64,000 nucleotides of DNA, from positions 1-64,000 of the forward strand of contig CAKVEA010000002.1 of NCBI GenBank assembly GCA_934728355.1. Direction: 5' to 3'. A program made the position numbers and the translations under genes. The notes beneath the pieces are model-generated. The model made no database searches. It saw only the letters and a program-made list of their open reading frames with translations, and was not told where the DNA came from. Source of the stretch: an uncultured Eubacteriales bacterium (GTDB taxonomy: Bacteria > Bacillota > Clostridia > Oscillospirales > Acutalibacteraceae). Below, piece by piece: positions 8,431-17,390 of this stretch (positions within the stretch are counted from its first letter, which is position 1; each line of letters opens with the position of its first letter).

Positions 8431-9315
8431 TTATTCCTCCCAAGTAGCAATATATTTCTTTAATAAAAATTTCGGTTTATATGAAAGCTTAGATTTTCTA
8501 AGCCCCGGAATACCCATATCTTCCTCTCTGTTGACGAGCTTATACTTTCCAATTTGGTTTTTACAAAACTCATTATTTATAACACTGTAAGCACCTTCAT
8601 ATTCAGAGAAAGCTTTTTCAAAATGGACTATAAGTACATCATCAGATAATTTTTCCCCTATCGTACACGCAATTATTTCTCCTTCCATTTCAATTAAACC
8701 AATACTTAGTTTAAGAAAATTAAAATTATCGATAGCTTTTTTAATAGCCAAATATTCTCCTTTTTTAGAATTCTTTTCCTCACTTGTGTTATACTCAAAC
8801 CATTTTTGAAAAAATTCTAAACATTTTTCGGATTTTAAATTAGAAGTATATTTCCAATTATAAAGCTTATTAAATTTTGATATATGATTTCTTTTAGAAT
8901 GATACTTTTTTCCTGAAAGATTTGCAAGACTTTCGATAGAATATATATACTCAAAATTATTTCTGTCTTCTTTATACGAAAATTTTCCGGGTAAAATTTT
9001 TTGAAGAGTTTTAACTTCAGATTCTATCATATTTTGAATTTCAAATTTACCGAATTCAGAAGAATCTGATTTCAAAAGTAAAATAGAGTCTTTAAGACCT
9101 TGAATATCTCTAAAATCTCCGCGAGGAAACTCATATCTAAGGTTTGAAATTATTTTTTTTAAAACGAAATTTTCTAGAAAACAAATTTTAAGTCCAAATG
9201 TTTCAGACCAAATATAAGAAGTACCAAACGCAGATTCAGAGCTCATGTTTTTATTAGAAATTCTTTCAAAAATATTTTTATCTTCAATCGATATATTTCT
9301 AAAATTTAATTCCAT
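8431..9315 (-). CDS. DUF2156 family protein (lysyl-PG synthetase C-terminal-like)
   Basis: A 294-residue member of the DUF2156 family, whose fold is the tandem GNAT-like domain of phosphatidylglycerol lysyltransferases. Supporting features are the N-terminal SESAFGTSYIWSETFGLKIC region, the FPRGDFRD segment and the C-terminal INNEFCKNQ, VNREEDMGIPGLRKSKLSY and KPKFLLKKYI blocks. There is no membrane part, so it is a soluble acyl- or aminoacyl-transferase-like protein with unknown substrate. Its ATG shares one base with the tmk stop (TGATG), which indicates translational coupling. Confidence 0.85.
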   Translation of the reverse strand: MELNFRNISIEDKNIFERISNKNMSSESAFGTSYIWSETFGLKICFLENFVLKKIISNLRYEFPRGDFRDIQGLKDSILLLKSDSSEFGKFEIQNMIESEVKTLQKILPGKFSYKEDRNNFEYIYSIESLANLSGKKYHSKRNHISKFNKLYNWKYTSNLKSEKCLEFFQKWFEYNTSEEKNSKKGEYLAIKKAIDNFNFLKLSIGLIEMEGEIIACTIGEKLSDDVLIVHFEKAFSEYEGAYSVINNEFCKNQIGKYKLVNREEDMGIPGLRKSKLSYKPKFLLKKYIATWEE

Positions 9316-9980
9316 CAAGCACCGCCTTCGATTACTTTAAGTATTGCTTTATGAATATCTGTTTTACATTTCATTTTGTTATTTTCACAACATTCTATTA
9401 TTTTCCAATTATCTTTTTCAGCAACGTAATCAGCAGCACATGAGCATTTACTTAAAAAAGAAATATTGGATTCATGCAAATCTTTTTTATTTTCATCGCC
9501 ACTGTATCTATTTCTCATCAAATTTTGAGAAATCTCTATATTACCTTTTAAATAAATAACTATATCCGGGCGAGGAAGATTTAATTTATTATATTCATAA
9601 TCATAAAGCCAGGTTAAATAATTATCCCAGTACTTTTTATCCAGTTTACACATCTGATAAAACGCATTTGAAGTTGTATAACGATCGCAAATAATATTGA
9701 AACCCGAAAAATAATCTTTGCTCCAATATTTTTTAAAACTGGCATATCTGTCTACAGCATAAAAAGAAGCTGCAGCATAAGCATTTACATCTTCGGGAGA
9801 ATCTCCCAGCTCTGAATTTAAATACATTTTAATCAAAGAAGAAGAATCACTGTTGTAATTGGGAAAAGATAAATATTTTACTTTCAACTTTGAATCATTA
9901 AAGTAGTCCACCAAAAGTTTAGTTTGAGTATTTTTTCCGCAACCGTCAAGGCCTTCTATTACTATTAATTTTCCTCTCAT
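9315..9980 (-). CDS. tmk: thymidylate kinase
   Basis: Phosphorylates dTMP to dTDP. The P-loop is VIEGLDGCGKNTQTKLL near the N-terminus, then YLSFPNYNSDSSSLI (substrate entry), the DRY-like motif IICDRYTTSNAFY and a lid near LMRNRYSGDENKKDLHE. At 221 residues the length is normal. It follows thyX by 3 bp, placing two consecutive dTTP-pathway enzymes together. The ribosome site lies inside the end of thyX and is weak. Confidence 0.93.
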   Translation of the reverse strand: MRGKLIVIEGLDGCGKNTQTKLLVDYFNDSKLKVKYLSFPNYNSDSSSLIKMYLNSELGDSPEDVNAYAAASFYAVDRYASFKKYWSKDYFSGFNIICDRYTTSNAFYQMCKLDKKYWDNYLTWLYDYEYNKLNLPRPDIVIYLKGNIEISQNLMRNRYSGDENKKDLHESNISFLSKCSCAADYVAEKDNWKIIECCENNKMKCKTDIHKAILKVIEGGA

Positions 9981-9983
9981 AAT

Positions 9984-10739
9984 CTAATCTGTCATCTCAC
10001 TTAAGTCAATATTTTTAAAAAAATTTTTCATTTCTTTAGCTTTACCACAAGACATTTTTCCCTCGCTGCAAATCCCTTTAACACATACAGGCCCTGCATT
10101 TTTGAAAACATTAGGTGCTACCTTTTTTACTTCTTTAAGCATTTCAACTGAAAGATTCCTTATTTCCCACTGTGCTCTGTTACAACATCTGTGATTAAAA
10201 AAATTAAGCAGGCTTCTTGCGTTAAATGTACAAATTATTTTTGTACACCAAGCATTAGGCAAAACATACCTTGCATCTTCAATAGATGCTTTTTCATGTT
10301 TTTTATCATTAATATTTTCTTTATCGTATTCACTTTTAAGTATTTTGGTTAATTTATCATAACTTTCTTTACACTTTTCCATTATATTCAAAAACTCCGT
10401 TAACGCTTCCGAGTTATTTTTAATTGCAGGGGGGATCACAAATTCAGATTTTTCAATTTTAACATATCTTTGACTTTGAACACTGTAAGAAGCAATCCTG
10501 TGTCGTGTAAGTTGAGTTAAAAGACTTCTTGAAACATCTTCTATAGCAAAAGTAAAATTTATGTGCTCAAGTGGACTTTCGTGTCCGAGACTCATTAGCA
10601 TTTCAATAAAAAAATTAACTTTTTCATCATTTAGATTTTCAAGCAAGTCATCTATATTTGATGAAGAATAACAAAGCTTTGCAGCAGCTGCTACCAATTT
10701 TTCAGGATTAGGAGTATTAAAAAGTAGTTTTACACGCAT
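9984..10739 (-). CDS. thyX: FAD-dependent thymidylate synthase ThyX
   Basis: Makes dTMP from dUMP with methylenetetrahydrofolate, FAD and NADPH. The ThyX signature RHRIASYSVQSQRY (RHRxxSxxxxSxR) is intact, with SLGHESPLEHINFTF upstream and NHRCCNRAQWEIR in the second half. A C-terminal cysteine-containing tail (CVKGICSEGKMSCG) is also seen in some clostridial ThyX. The length is 251. It is the first gene of the minus-strand run leading through tmk to mltG and the PBP, with a sigma-A promoter just upstream. Confidence 0.95.
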   Translation of the reverse strand: MRVKLLFNTPNPEKLVAAAAKLCYSSSNIDDLLENLNDEKVNFFIEMLMSLGHESPLEHINFTFAIEDVSRSLLTQLTRHRIASYSVQSQRYVKIEKSEFVIPPAIKNNSEALTEFLNIMEKCKESYDKLTKILKSEYDKENINDKKHEKASIEDARYVLPNAWCTKIICTFNARSLLNFFNHRCCNRAQWEIRNLSVEMLKEVKKVAPNVFKNAGPVCVKGICSEGKMSCGKAKEMKNFFKNIDLSEMTD

Positions 10740-10759
10740 CTGATTTTTCCCTTCGAGAT

Positions 10760-10788
10760 ATATAATTTTTACATGTAAATTGTATCAA
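10760..10788 (-). promoter_or_regulatory. putative sigma-A promoter of the thyX operon
   Basis: Minus strand TTGATA (10788-10783), 17 bp, TTATAT (10765-10760), giving a short leader before the thyX ATG at 10739. Confidence 0.6.
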
Positions 10789-10898
10789 AAAAAAATAAAA
10801 CAATCAATTACTACAAAGCTTGCTAAAAATCGAATAAATTTAAAAAATATGCAAACAATTGAATTAAAACAAAAAATAGCTTTAAAGGAAGTAATTTT

Positions 10899-11279
10899 AT
10901 GAAAAAATTTATGGTTTGCGTAGCTTTTTTTCTAATTTTTTGTGTTGGAACAGCATATTATGCAGAATTTAATTTTCCTAAAGCATCTGAACATTCTTCC
11001 ACTGTTAAAACGGTTGAAGATTCTACATCAAAGCAACTTGTGGAATCACCTGCAAAAAAAGAATGTAAATTAGAAACTAAAGAGGTTAAACAAAATTATA
11101 GATTAAAGGAATACGAAGGCAATATTGCTGTATTCAAGGATGGATCAAATCTCCCTATAAAAACTACTTCTATTTCGGTCAAAGAACTGCCCCAAGCCGA
11201 TAGAGACATGCTAAAAGAAGGAATTAATGCCTCTTCAGAAGAAGAACTTAGTGCACTTTTAGAAGATTACGGTAGCTAA
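10899..11279 (+). CDS. secreted/anchored protein with BofC-like C-terminal region
   Basis: A 126-residue protein. The N-terminus MKKFMVCVAFFLIFCVGTAYYA is a signal peptide or membrane anchor, followed by a Ser/Thr/Lys-rich linker. The C-terminal ~60 residues (YRLKEYEGNIAVF... SVKELPQADRDMLKEGI... SEEELSALLEDY) resemble the small C-terminal domain of BofC-like clostridial proteins, which act in envelope or spore proteolysis control. That assignment is tentative. GGAAG lies 8 bases before ATG. No cognate SpoIVB-type protease gene is in the window. Confidence 0.6.
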   Translation: MKKFMVCVAFFLIFCVGTAYYAEFNFPKASEHSSTVKTVEDSTSKQLVESPAKKECKLETKEVKQNYRLKEYEGNIAVFKDGSNLPIKTTSISVKELPQADRDMLKEGINASSEEELSALLEDYGS

Positions 11280-11295
11280 AATGTAAAAATTTTCC

Positions 11296-11324
11296 TTGAA
11301 CATATTTTATTTTTAAGTTATAAT
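11296..11324 (+). promoter_or_regulatory. sigma-A promoter of comM/yifB
   Basis: TTGAAC (11296-11301), 17 bp, TATAAT (11319-11324), about 34 bp before the gene start. Confidence 0.75.
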
Positions 11325-11357
11325 ATAATTAAATAAATTTAAAATATGGAGGAAATT

Positions 11358-12890
11358 ATGGTTTCAAAAGTTCACAGCATGGGACTATCCGGCATAAATG
11401 GATTTAAAGTCAATATAGAATGCGATATTTCTAAGGGTATGCCTATGTGCGACATTGTCGGCTTGCCGGATACTTCTGTTAAAGAATCTAAAAACCGAGT
11501 ACGTTCGGCAATAAATAATAGCGGTTTTGAATTTCCACTTGCAAGAATAACCATTAATTTAGCACCTGCAGACATAAAAAAAATAGGGTCTTTATATGAT
11601 TTACCAATATTTGTTTCGATACTGAAAGCAAGCGGACAAATTCAAAATGATTTAGATGATAGTATATTTATAGGTGAACTTTCTTTATCAGGTGGAATAT
11701 GTAAAGTAAGCGGAATTATTTCCATGACCGAAAAAGCTAAAAAATTAGGATTTAAAAATATATTTGTGCCCTATGTTAATGCCGCAGAAGCAAGCATAAT
11801 AAACGGAATAAATATTTATGCGGTAAAAAATGTAAACGAGGTTTTAAATCATTTACTCGGAGAAAATAAATTAAAACCTCACACACCTGTTAAAATTTCA
11901 AAAAAAGAAAGGAATCCACTTTTAGATTTTTCAGAAATCAAAGGTCAATATAAAGCAAAACGTGCACTTGAAATAGCAGCTGCAGGAGGACACAATATTC
12001 TCATGGTAGGGCCTCCGGGCTCTGGAAAAAGCATGATGGCCAAGCATTTAATCTCAATTCTTCCTGATCTGACTTTTGAAGAAATGCTTGAATCAACCGC
12101 AATTCACTCTATTTCCGGACTTTTAAATTCCGAAAATCCTTTAATAACAGAAAGACCTTTCAGAGCACCGCATTATAATATTTCAACAGCCGGATTAATA
12201 GGTGGAGGTGTTTACCCAAAGCCCGGAGAAATTTCTCTTGCTCATGGAGGTATTCTTTTTTTGGATGAATTTCCCGAATTTTCGAAAATAGCAATTGAAA
12301 TGCTTCGTCAACCGCTTGAAGACGGTTATGTAAACATTTCAAGAGCAAACTATACTATAAGTTTTCCTTGTACTTTTATGCTGGTTGCTGCTATGAATCC
12401 ATGCCCATGCGGATTTTATGGACATCCAACTAAAAAATGCTATTGCACCGAGCGTAAAATCAAGAAATATGTTTCTAAAATCTCGGGACCAATACTCGAC
12501 AGAATTGATATACATATAGAAGTTCCTCCAATAACGTTTGACGAATACAATTCAAGCGACATTGGAGAAACATCTTCTAAAATACTTTCAAGAGTAAACA
12601 AAGCTAGAGAAATTCAACTAAACAGATATAAAGAATATCATATTTTTTCAAACTCTGAAATTCCTTCTCCTGTACTGCGAAAAGTCTGCATTATGGAACC
12701 TAAAGCGGAACAATTCATTAAAAATGCTTTTGATCGTATGGGATTATCCGCCAGAGGAAGCTCAAAAGTTTTAAAAATAGCAAGAACTATTGCAGACATG
12801 GAAAACAGTGATAAAATAACATATTACCACATTGCAGAAGCACTTCAGCTTAGAAGCTTAGACAAAAAATACAAATTTTTATTTTCCTAA
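11358..12890 (+). CDS. comM: ComM/YifB family Mg-chelatase-like AAA+ ATPase
   Basis: A 510-residue AAA+ ATPase. In transformable bacteria ComM is a hexameric helicase for branch migration of incoming DNA. The N-terminal LonC-like domain starts VHSMGLSGINGFKVNIE. The Walker A is MVGPPGSGKSMMAK, followed by FRAPHYNISTAGLIGGG (the ComM hallmark), the Walker B GGILFLDEFPEF and AAMNPCPCGFYG. The C-terminal Mg-chelatase domain ends in RSLDKKY. The start is ATG 11358, six bases after TGGAGG; the ATG at 11346 is the beginning of that ribosome site. With comEC in the same window it hints at DNA uptake. Confidence 0.94.
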   Translation: MVSKVHSMGLSGINGFKVNIECDISKGMPMCDIVGLPDTSVKESKNRVRSAINNSGFEFPLARITINLAPADIKKIGSLYDLPIFVSILKASGQIQNDLDDSIFIGELSLSGGICKVSGIISMTEKAKKLGFKNIFVPYVNAAEASIINGINIYAVKNVNEVLNHLLGENKLKPHTPVKISKKERNPLLDFSEIKGQYKAKRALEIAAAGGHNILMVGPPGSGKSMMAKHLISILPDLTFEEMLESTAIHSISGLLNSENPLITERPFRAPHYNISTAGLIGGGVYPKPGEISLAHGGILFLDEFPEFSKIAIEMLRQPLEDGYVNISRANYTISFPCTFMLVAAMNPCPCGFYGHPTKKCYCTERKIKKYVSKISGPILDRIDIHIEVPPITFDEYNSSDIGETSSKILSRVNKAREIQLNRYKEYHIFSNSEIPSPVLRKVCIMEPKAEQFIKNAFDRMGLSARGSSKVLKIARTIADMENSDKITYYHIAEALQLRSLDKKYKFLFS

Positions 12891-12913
12891 TATATGTAAA
12901 ATAAATAATATAG

Positions 12914-12942
12914 TTGACAAAAATTAAAATGTTTTATATAAT
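12914..12942 (+). promoter_or_regulatory. perfect sigma-A promoter of an orphan secreted protein
   Basis: TTGACA (12914-12919), 17 bp, TATAAT (12937-12942). The gene starts at 12976. Confidence 0.88.
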
Positions 12943-12975
12943 GTACACAAATACTCGAAAGAAGGCATTTAAATC

Positions 12976-13698
12976 ATGAGAATTTTTAAAAATAATAAAA
13001 TAACAAAAAAATTAATTTCATTTATACTATTCTTAACTATGTCACTGCAAGTTTCAATTTCATCAAAAGCATATTTAATTAATAAAAATCATCCGATATT
13101 AAATTTCATAGAAAAAATGATAATTTTTAAAAAAGGATATGACAAGGAATTTCCCTCACAATTATTCTATATTTATAAAAAACTAATATATGAAATTAAA
13201 AATAATTTATATAAAAAAACTTTCTTAGGCAATACCGCAATTCAGAAAAAACTGAAAAAAGAAGATCCGGGACATATACTTTTAGGATTTATATCTTTTA
13301 ATCTTGGAAAAAGATTAAGCAATATAGATAGTGACTACATAGGTACCGAAATAGATGAATTAAATCTGAGTGAAGATAAAAACAAAAATCTAACTTGTAT
13401 AATTTCATCCGGAAACAACTTCAAAACTTTAAAAGCCTGTTGGAATTTAATCATAAACGTATGCATCAATTTTCTTATTCCCATATTCGAAAATACTGAA
13501 AATACCCAAGAAGTCCGCAAACTTGCTTATACATATGTAAGAAAAGTTTTTTCTTATACAGTTAATTTGGAAAATAAATACAGTGATTTTTTGGATGAAA
13601 TAGGACCTTTTAATAAATTTAATAAAATATGTTCCAAAAAGTTCAATGAGTATAATTTCTTAATAGAAAACTCTCCTATTAAGTTTATAAAGAACTAA
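12976..13698 (+). CDS. putative secreted protein, no recognised family
   Basis: A 240-residue protein with a clear signal peptide: a basic start (RIFKNNKITKK), a hydrophobic core LISFILFLTMSLQVSIS and a likely cut after SSKA. The mature part is Lys/Asn-rich and predicted mostly helical, with few aromatic patches (NLGKRLSNIDSDYIG and ACWNLIINVCINFLIPIF are the most distinctive pieces). Expression is supported by a consensus sigma-A promoter 34 bp upstream and AAGAAGG before ATG. Its 3' end overlaps the convergent next gene by 14 bp. No homology recognised. Given the translocase in this window it is a candidate exported host-interaction protein, but that is speculation. Confidence 0.7.
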   Translation: MRIFKNNKITKKLISFILFLTMSLQVSISSKAYLINKNHPILNFIEKMIIFKKGYDKEFPSQLFYIYKKLIYEIKNNLYKKTFLGNTAIQKKLKKEDPGHILLGFISFNLGKRLSNIDSDYIGTEIDELNLSEDKNKNLTCIISSGNNFKTLKACWNLIINVCINFLIPIFENTENTQEVRKLAYTYVRKVFSYTVNLENKYSDFLDEIGPFNKFNKICSKKFNEYNFLIENSPIKFIKN

Positions 13699-13942
13699 TA
13701 TAATCTTCAATTACATCTTTAGCATGAATGGTGTCTACAGCATTTTCGTAAAGATAATCAATCAATTCAACTACCATTTCTTTATTATTAGAAATATTAT
13801 CCATTTTTACTTTCTCGTTCAAAGAATCTGAGCTTAAAGTCAATTCTATTCCGTAATTTCTGTTGTCTTCATATAAATTATATTCAAGTACTCTTCCACC
13901 CAAACTTTCTTGAACTAGTGTATGAATTTTTTCTTTATTCAT
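13685..13942 (-). CDS. small cytosolic protein, possibly DUF6514-like
   Basis: An 85-residue acidic protein, with AAAGGAG 9 bases before ATG. It holds NYGIELTLSSDSLNEKVKM and a C-terminal helix (DYLYENAVDTIHAKDVIEDYI). The pattern of a short beta-rich start with YGI and a terminal helix ending in VIEDY resembles a small clostridial family (DUF6514), which I recall without being able to check. Function unknown. Confidence 0.6.
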   Translation of the reverse strand: MNKEKIHTLVQESLGGRVLEYNLYEDNRNYGIELTLSSDSLNEKVKMDNISNNKEMVVELIDYLYENAVDTIHAKDVIEDYISSL

Positions 13943-14164
13943 TTAAAACAACTCCTTTTTGAAATGTTTTTCTTTACATTTACAATTTTAAATATTTAAA
14001 AAACAAATCTCAACAAAATAAAAATGAATATTTCTTAGAAAAACATAATTATTATTAAGATAATTTAATTTAAATATTAAGTTCAATCTAAAAAATAAAG
14101 TATATTCTTCAAAACTACAAAAATGATATTTGTCTGACTTGAGGACATATTCATTTCAGCAAAT

Positions 14165-14200
14165 CAAAAAAGCTACAGATTTAAACCTGTAGCTTTAATT
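14165..14200 (-). terminator. intrinsic terminator of the ABC exporter operon
   Basis: The perfect 10-bp inverted repeat AAAGCTACAG/CTGTAGCTTT (14169-14178, 14187-14196) with an 8-nt loop is followed on the minus strand by a T-run. The adjacent 13943-14164 contains no gene or other structure I can support. Confidence 0.85.
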
Positions 14201-14218
14201 TTATTAAATAAAATTTCA

Positions 14219-14989
14219 TTACTTGATGTCTCTTTTAACAAATGTGAAAATCCCTATAGCAGAACTAATTAATATTGCAACCAAACATACTGTCAAGCCC
14301 ATAATTATATCTTTGCTTTCTACAGTCAAAGAAAGGAAAGGAGACATATATGTATTCGGCCAGTATTTTGTAGCATCAAAATCAGAATTTTCAAAAAGTT
14401 TGTAAACTCCTGCATTTAAAAGTGGTAAAATAAAATCTCTAAAAATCATTCCCATAAGAACGTTAATTGAAATTGTTCCACCTGTTCCTCTAACTAAGAA
14501 ACCAACCATCACATACAAGCTGTTCATTGAAAATTCAACTGCAATTACAAGTCCTATCATCCTTAAAATGTTAAGATAATCATCTCTTGAAATTCCTTCG
14601 TATCCCCAAAATACTCCACCAACAACAAAAGCAACAATTCCACATAAGATAGTATATACAGTTACAACCATAAGGGTCATAATCATCTTTGAAAGATAAA
14701 TATTGATTCTGCTTTGACCGCTAGAGATAATGTTTTTCATAGTTCCAAAAGAAAATTCACCTGAAACAAACATAGAAACAAATATAAGACAAAAAAGACT
14801 TCCTGCGGTTATTCCGTAGCTTATCGCTGTAGAAGCATTGTATCCAAAAAGTGAAGCCGGCATACCATTAAAACTTAAATTCAAACTCCATATAGATAAT
14901 CCAGAAAGAATCATTCCAAGTAATGCACAAATATAAAAAGATTTTCTTCTGATAAGTTTATAAAAATCAGCTCTAAGCAAATTAATCAT
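14219..14989 (-). CDS. ABC-2 type exporter permease
   Basis: A six-helix integral membrane subunit of an ABC exporter, about 256 residues. It starts with an N-terminal amphipathic segment (LLRADFYKLIRRKSFYICAL), has helices including LFCLIFVSMFVSGEFSFGTMKNII (the EFSFGTMKN motif is typical of BcrB/LanE-like permeases) and ends in TFVKRDIK. ATG 14989 is preferred: GGAG of the ATPase gene's end lies about 9 bases upstream. The gene overlaps the ATPase gene by 8 bp. Together they probably export or give immunity to a peptide antibiotic, or act as a lipid-linked exporter. Confidence 0.87.
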   Translation of the reverse strand: MINLLRADFYKLIRRKSFYICALLGMILSGLSIWSLNLSFNGMPASLFGYNASTAISYGITAGSLFCLIFVSMFVSGEFSFGTMKNIISSGQSRINIYLSKMIMTLMVVTVYTILCGIVAFVVGGVFWGYEGISRDDYLNILRMIGLVIAVEFSMNSLYVMVGFLVRGTGGTISINVLMGMIFRDFILPLLNAGVYKLFENSDFDATKYWPNTYMSPFLSLTVESKDIIMGLTVCLVAILISSAIGIFTFVKRDIK

Positions 14990-15896
14990 TGGCATTTTCT
15001 CCTTCCATAAGACTTATAAAATAATCCTCATAGTTTCCTTCTTGTTTTGAAATAGATTCAACTATAATATCATTGTTTTCAAGTAAAATATTCATTTCTA
15101 TAAGTCTGTCAATTCCTTCATAAACATAAATATATCCGCTTTTAATTTCAATTTCCGAAATTTTAAGTTCAGACTTTATAAGATCGGCAGCTTTTTCAGG
15201 ATTATTTGTTTTTATTCTGACGAAAGGTTTAACAAGATTTTTAAGCTCTTCCTCAGTAACCTGAGAAATAAGTTCACCATTTGAAATAACACCATAAGCG
15301 GTACACATTTTAGAAAGTTCCCCTAAAATATGGCTCGATATTAAAACAGTAATACCGGACTCCTTATTTAATTTAATTATCAAATCTCTTATTTCTTTTA
15401 TTCCCATAGGGTCAAGACCGTTAATAGGTTCATCTAAAATTAAAAATTCAGGGTCTCCTACAAGAGCAAAAGCAATACCCAATCTTTGTTTCATACCTAA
15501 AGAAAAGTTTTTTACTTTTTTATTTTTTGTGTCTGAAAGTCCAACAGATTCAAGGATATAATCAATAGCCTTAATATCCTTAACTCCTTTCATAAATGCT
15601 TGTACTTCCATATTTTGACGTGCAGTCATATAAGGGTAATAGGCAGGATTTTCAATAACAACACCTATTTTTTTTCTGCCTTCACTTAAATTACTGCTAT
15701 CAAAAAGGTTTATCACACCTTCATTTGGCTTCGCAAGCCCGGCCACAAGTTTAATAGCAGTAGTTTTTCCTGCTCCGTTTCTTCCTATAAAGCCATATAT
15801 ATCACCTTTTCTTACTTTTAAGTCTAGGTTATCAACAGCTTTTTTGCGACCGTAAACTTTACTAAGACCATTAGTTTCAAGAACATAATCGCTCAT
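14982..15896 (-). CDS. ABC exporter ATPase, bacitracin/lantibiotic-immunity type
   Basis: A 304-residue ATP-binding subunit. The Walker A is GFIGRNGAGKTTAIK, the signature is NFSLGMKQRLGIAFAL, and the Walker B is EFLILDEPINGLDPMG with the switch His in LISSHILGEL. The short C-terminal domain (residues ~215-304) matches BcrA/LanF-type ATPases. A sigma-A-like promoter and AGGAGGT precede ATG. No bacitracin-type two-component regulator is adjacent, so the cargo is uncertain. Confidence 0.9.
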   Translation of the reverse strand: MSDYVLETNGLSKVYGRKKAVDNLDLKVRKGDIYGFIGRNGAGKTTAIKLVAGLAKPNEGVINLFDSSNLSEGRKKIGVVIENPAYYPYMTARQNMEVQAFMKGVKDIKAIDYILESVGLSDTKNKKVKNFSLGMKQRLGIAFALVGDPEFLILDEPINGLDPMGIKEIRDLIIKLNKESGITVLISSHILGELSKMCTAYGVISNGELISQVTEEELKNLVKPFVRIKTNNPEKAADLIKSELKISEIEIKSGYIYVYEGIDRLIEMNILLENNDIIVESISKQEGNYEDYFISLMEGENAND

Positions 15897-15946
15897 AAAT
15901 TACCTCCTATGTAATTTTTGTTTAATAAGTTGTGACACTCATTATA

Positions 15947-15975
15947 ATACTATATCTGAAATATTAAATAGTCAA
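15947..15975 (-). promoter_or_regulatory. putative promoter of the ABC exporter operon
   Basis: Minus strand TTGACT (15975-15970), 17 bp, TAGTAT (15952-15947). A better -10 (TATAAT at 15947-15942) lacks a good -35, so the exact boxes are uncertain. Confidence 0.45.
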
Positions 15976-15998
15976 GAAAAATTTAAAACTTAAATATT

Positions 15999-17372
15999 TT
16001 AAAAACACGACTTCAAATACTTTATCATTGATGAAACTATAGGTCCTGCAGATTTTATTCCAAAATCACCGTTTTCGACTACAACCGCAAATGCAATCGG
16101 AAAATTTTTATCATTTGAAAATCCAACCATCCAACCATGTGGCGGTTTACCATCTCCTACTTCTGCAGTTCCTGTTTTAGCACACATATTTGGAAATTTT
16201 GACTCCCCGTATTGATTTTTAACTGTATATCTCATCATTTCTTTAAGTTTATCTGCTGTTTGAGATTTCATAAATACAGTAGATTTAATATTATTATTTT
16301 CTGATAATTTTTTACTTCCCTTTTCATCTATATCCATAGATTTAACAATATAAGGCTCTATACATATACCCGAATTTGCTATTGCTCCCATTATTTTAAG
16401 CATATGCATTGGATTTACAGTATTTTTATATTGCCCTATTCCAGACCATGCTAAATCTCCTTTTGTAGCATTTTCCAAAGTATATACACTCTTTGAAATT
16501 TCCAAATTATCAAAATAAAGTTGTTTATTAAACCCAAACTCTTCCATTTTTTTAGTCATTTTTTCTTTTCCGAGATCTACTGCAATATCCCCGAATACTA
16601 TATCGCAAGATTTACAAAGAGCATTTTTTAAATTTATTTTACCGTGATTTTTCATGCAAACGACTTTTTCTCCATCAACAAGTTTTACTTTTTCGCATGA
16701 AAAAATCTTTTTTTCTGCGTCCGGTGTATAGTCAATCGCGGCAGCTGTGGTAAAAATTTTAAAAATTGATCCGGGTGTATAAGAAGCATTAAGTGCTCTA
16801 TTTAAATAAACTCCTTCATATTTTTCACTCTTTATTTCCGTTGATGAAGGTCTTGAACAAACATCATATGTAGGCAGACTTACCATACAAAGAACTTCAC
16901 CTGTTAAATAATTATAAGCAAGAGCAGCTCCTTTCTTATCTTTAAAATCTTTACTGACTTTTCCGCAAATTTCTCCGTCAAGAGTTAAAGTTATATTTTT
17001 ACTCATACTGAAAACCGGAGGCGCACCAAAACCTGTTACCAAGTTGTATCCAAAAAGTTCAGATATATATCTTGATTGAATAGACGACGGTATTAAAACC
17101 GACCCATCCCCCACAGTATGTAAAAGAGATTTTCTTATTGATTCATCTTCGCAGTATTTTCTGCTACCATTTTCAACACTTGCCAAAATTTTTCCTGTTC
17201 TGTCAAGTATTTTACCCTGTGAAGACGATCCTTGAGAAAGATGCCTGTTAATAGGGGAAAAAGCCCACTTTTTACCCTCTAAAACAAATTCATAAGACAA
17301 TACCCCTAAACCCACAAAAAAAATTATAACAATAAAGTAAAGCATAAAAGACCTTATTTTTATATTTCCCAT
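15999..17372 (-). CDS. PbpA-like class B penicillin-binding protein with SxD motif
   Basis: A 457-residue monofunctional transpeptidase resembling the PbpA partner of RodA/FtsW glycosyltransferases. An N-terminal anchor (residues 8-30) is followed by GKILDRTGKILAS, a small dimer domain and the transpeptidase domain. The motifs are S202-I-F-K205, K399-T-G-T and S255-C-D257, where SxN normally has Asn. It follows the FHA-FtsW fusion by 18 bp, so the two probably form a polymerase-transpeptidase pair. It is the last gene of the 12-kb polysaccharide operon, which suggests coupling of peptidoglycan growth to the surface polymer. No terminator is evident after it. Confidence 0.9.
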   Translation of the reverse strand: MGNIKIRSFMLYFIVIIFFVGLGVLSYEFVLEGKKWAFSPINRHLSQGSSSQGKILDRTGKILASVENGSRKYCEDESIRKSLLHTVGDGSVLIPSSIQSRYISELFGYNLVTGFGAPPVFSMSKNITLTLDGEICGKVSKDFKDKKGAALAYNYLTGEVLCMVSLPTYDVCSRPSSTEIKSEKYEGVYLNRALNASYTPGSIFKIFTTAAAIDYTPDAEKKIFSCEKVKLVDGEKVVCMKNHGKINLKNALCKSCDIVFGDIAVDLGKEKMTKKMEEFGFNKQLYFDNLEISKSVYTLENATKGDLAWSGIGQYKNTVNPMHMLKIMGAIANSGICIEPYIVKSMDIDEKGSKKLSENNNIKSTVFMKSQTADKLKEMMRYTVKNQYGESKFPNMCAKTGTAEVGDGKPPHGWMVGFSNDKNFPIAFAVVVENGDFGIKSAGPIVSSMIKYLKSCF

Positions 17373-17390
17373 AATAATTACCTTTTATAT

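Noticed and set aside
14219..15896. Lantibiotic biosynthesis cluster around the ABC exporter
   Set aside because: No precursor peptide, modification enzyme or two-component regulator is adjacent; only an exporter can be supported.
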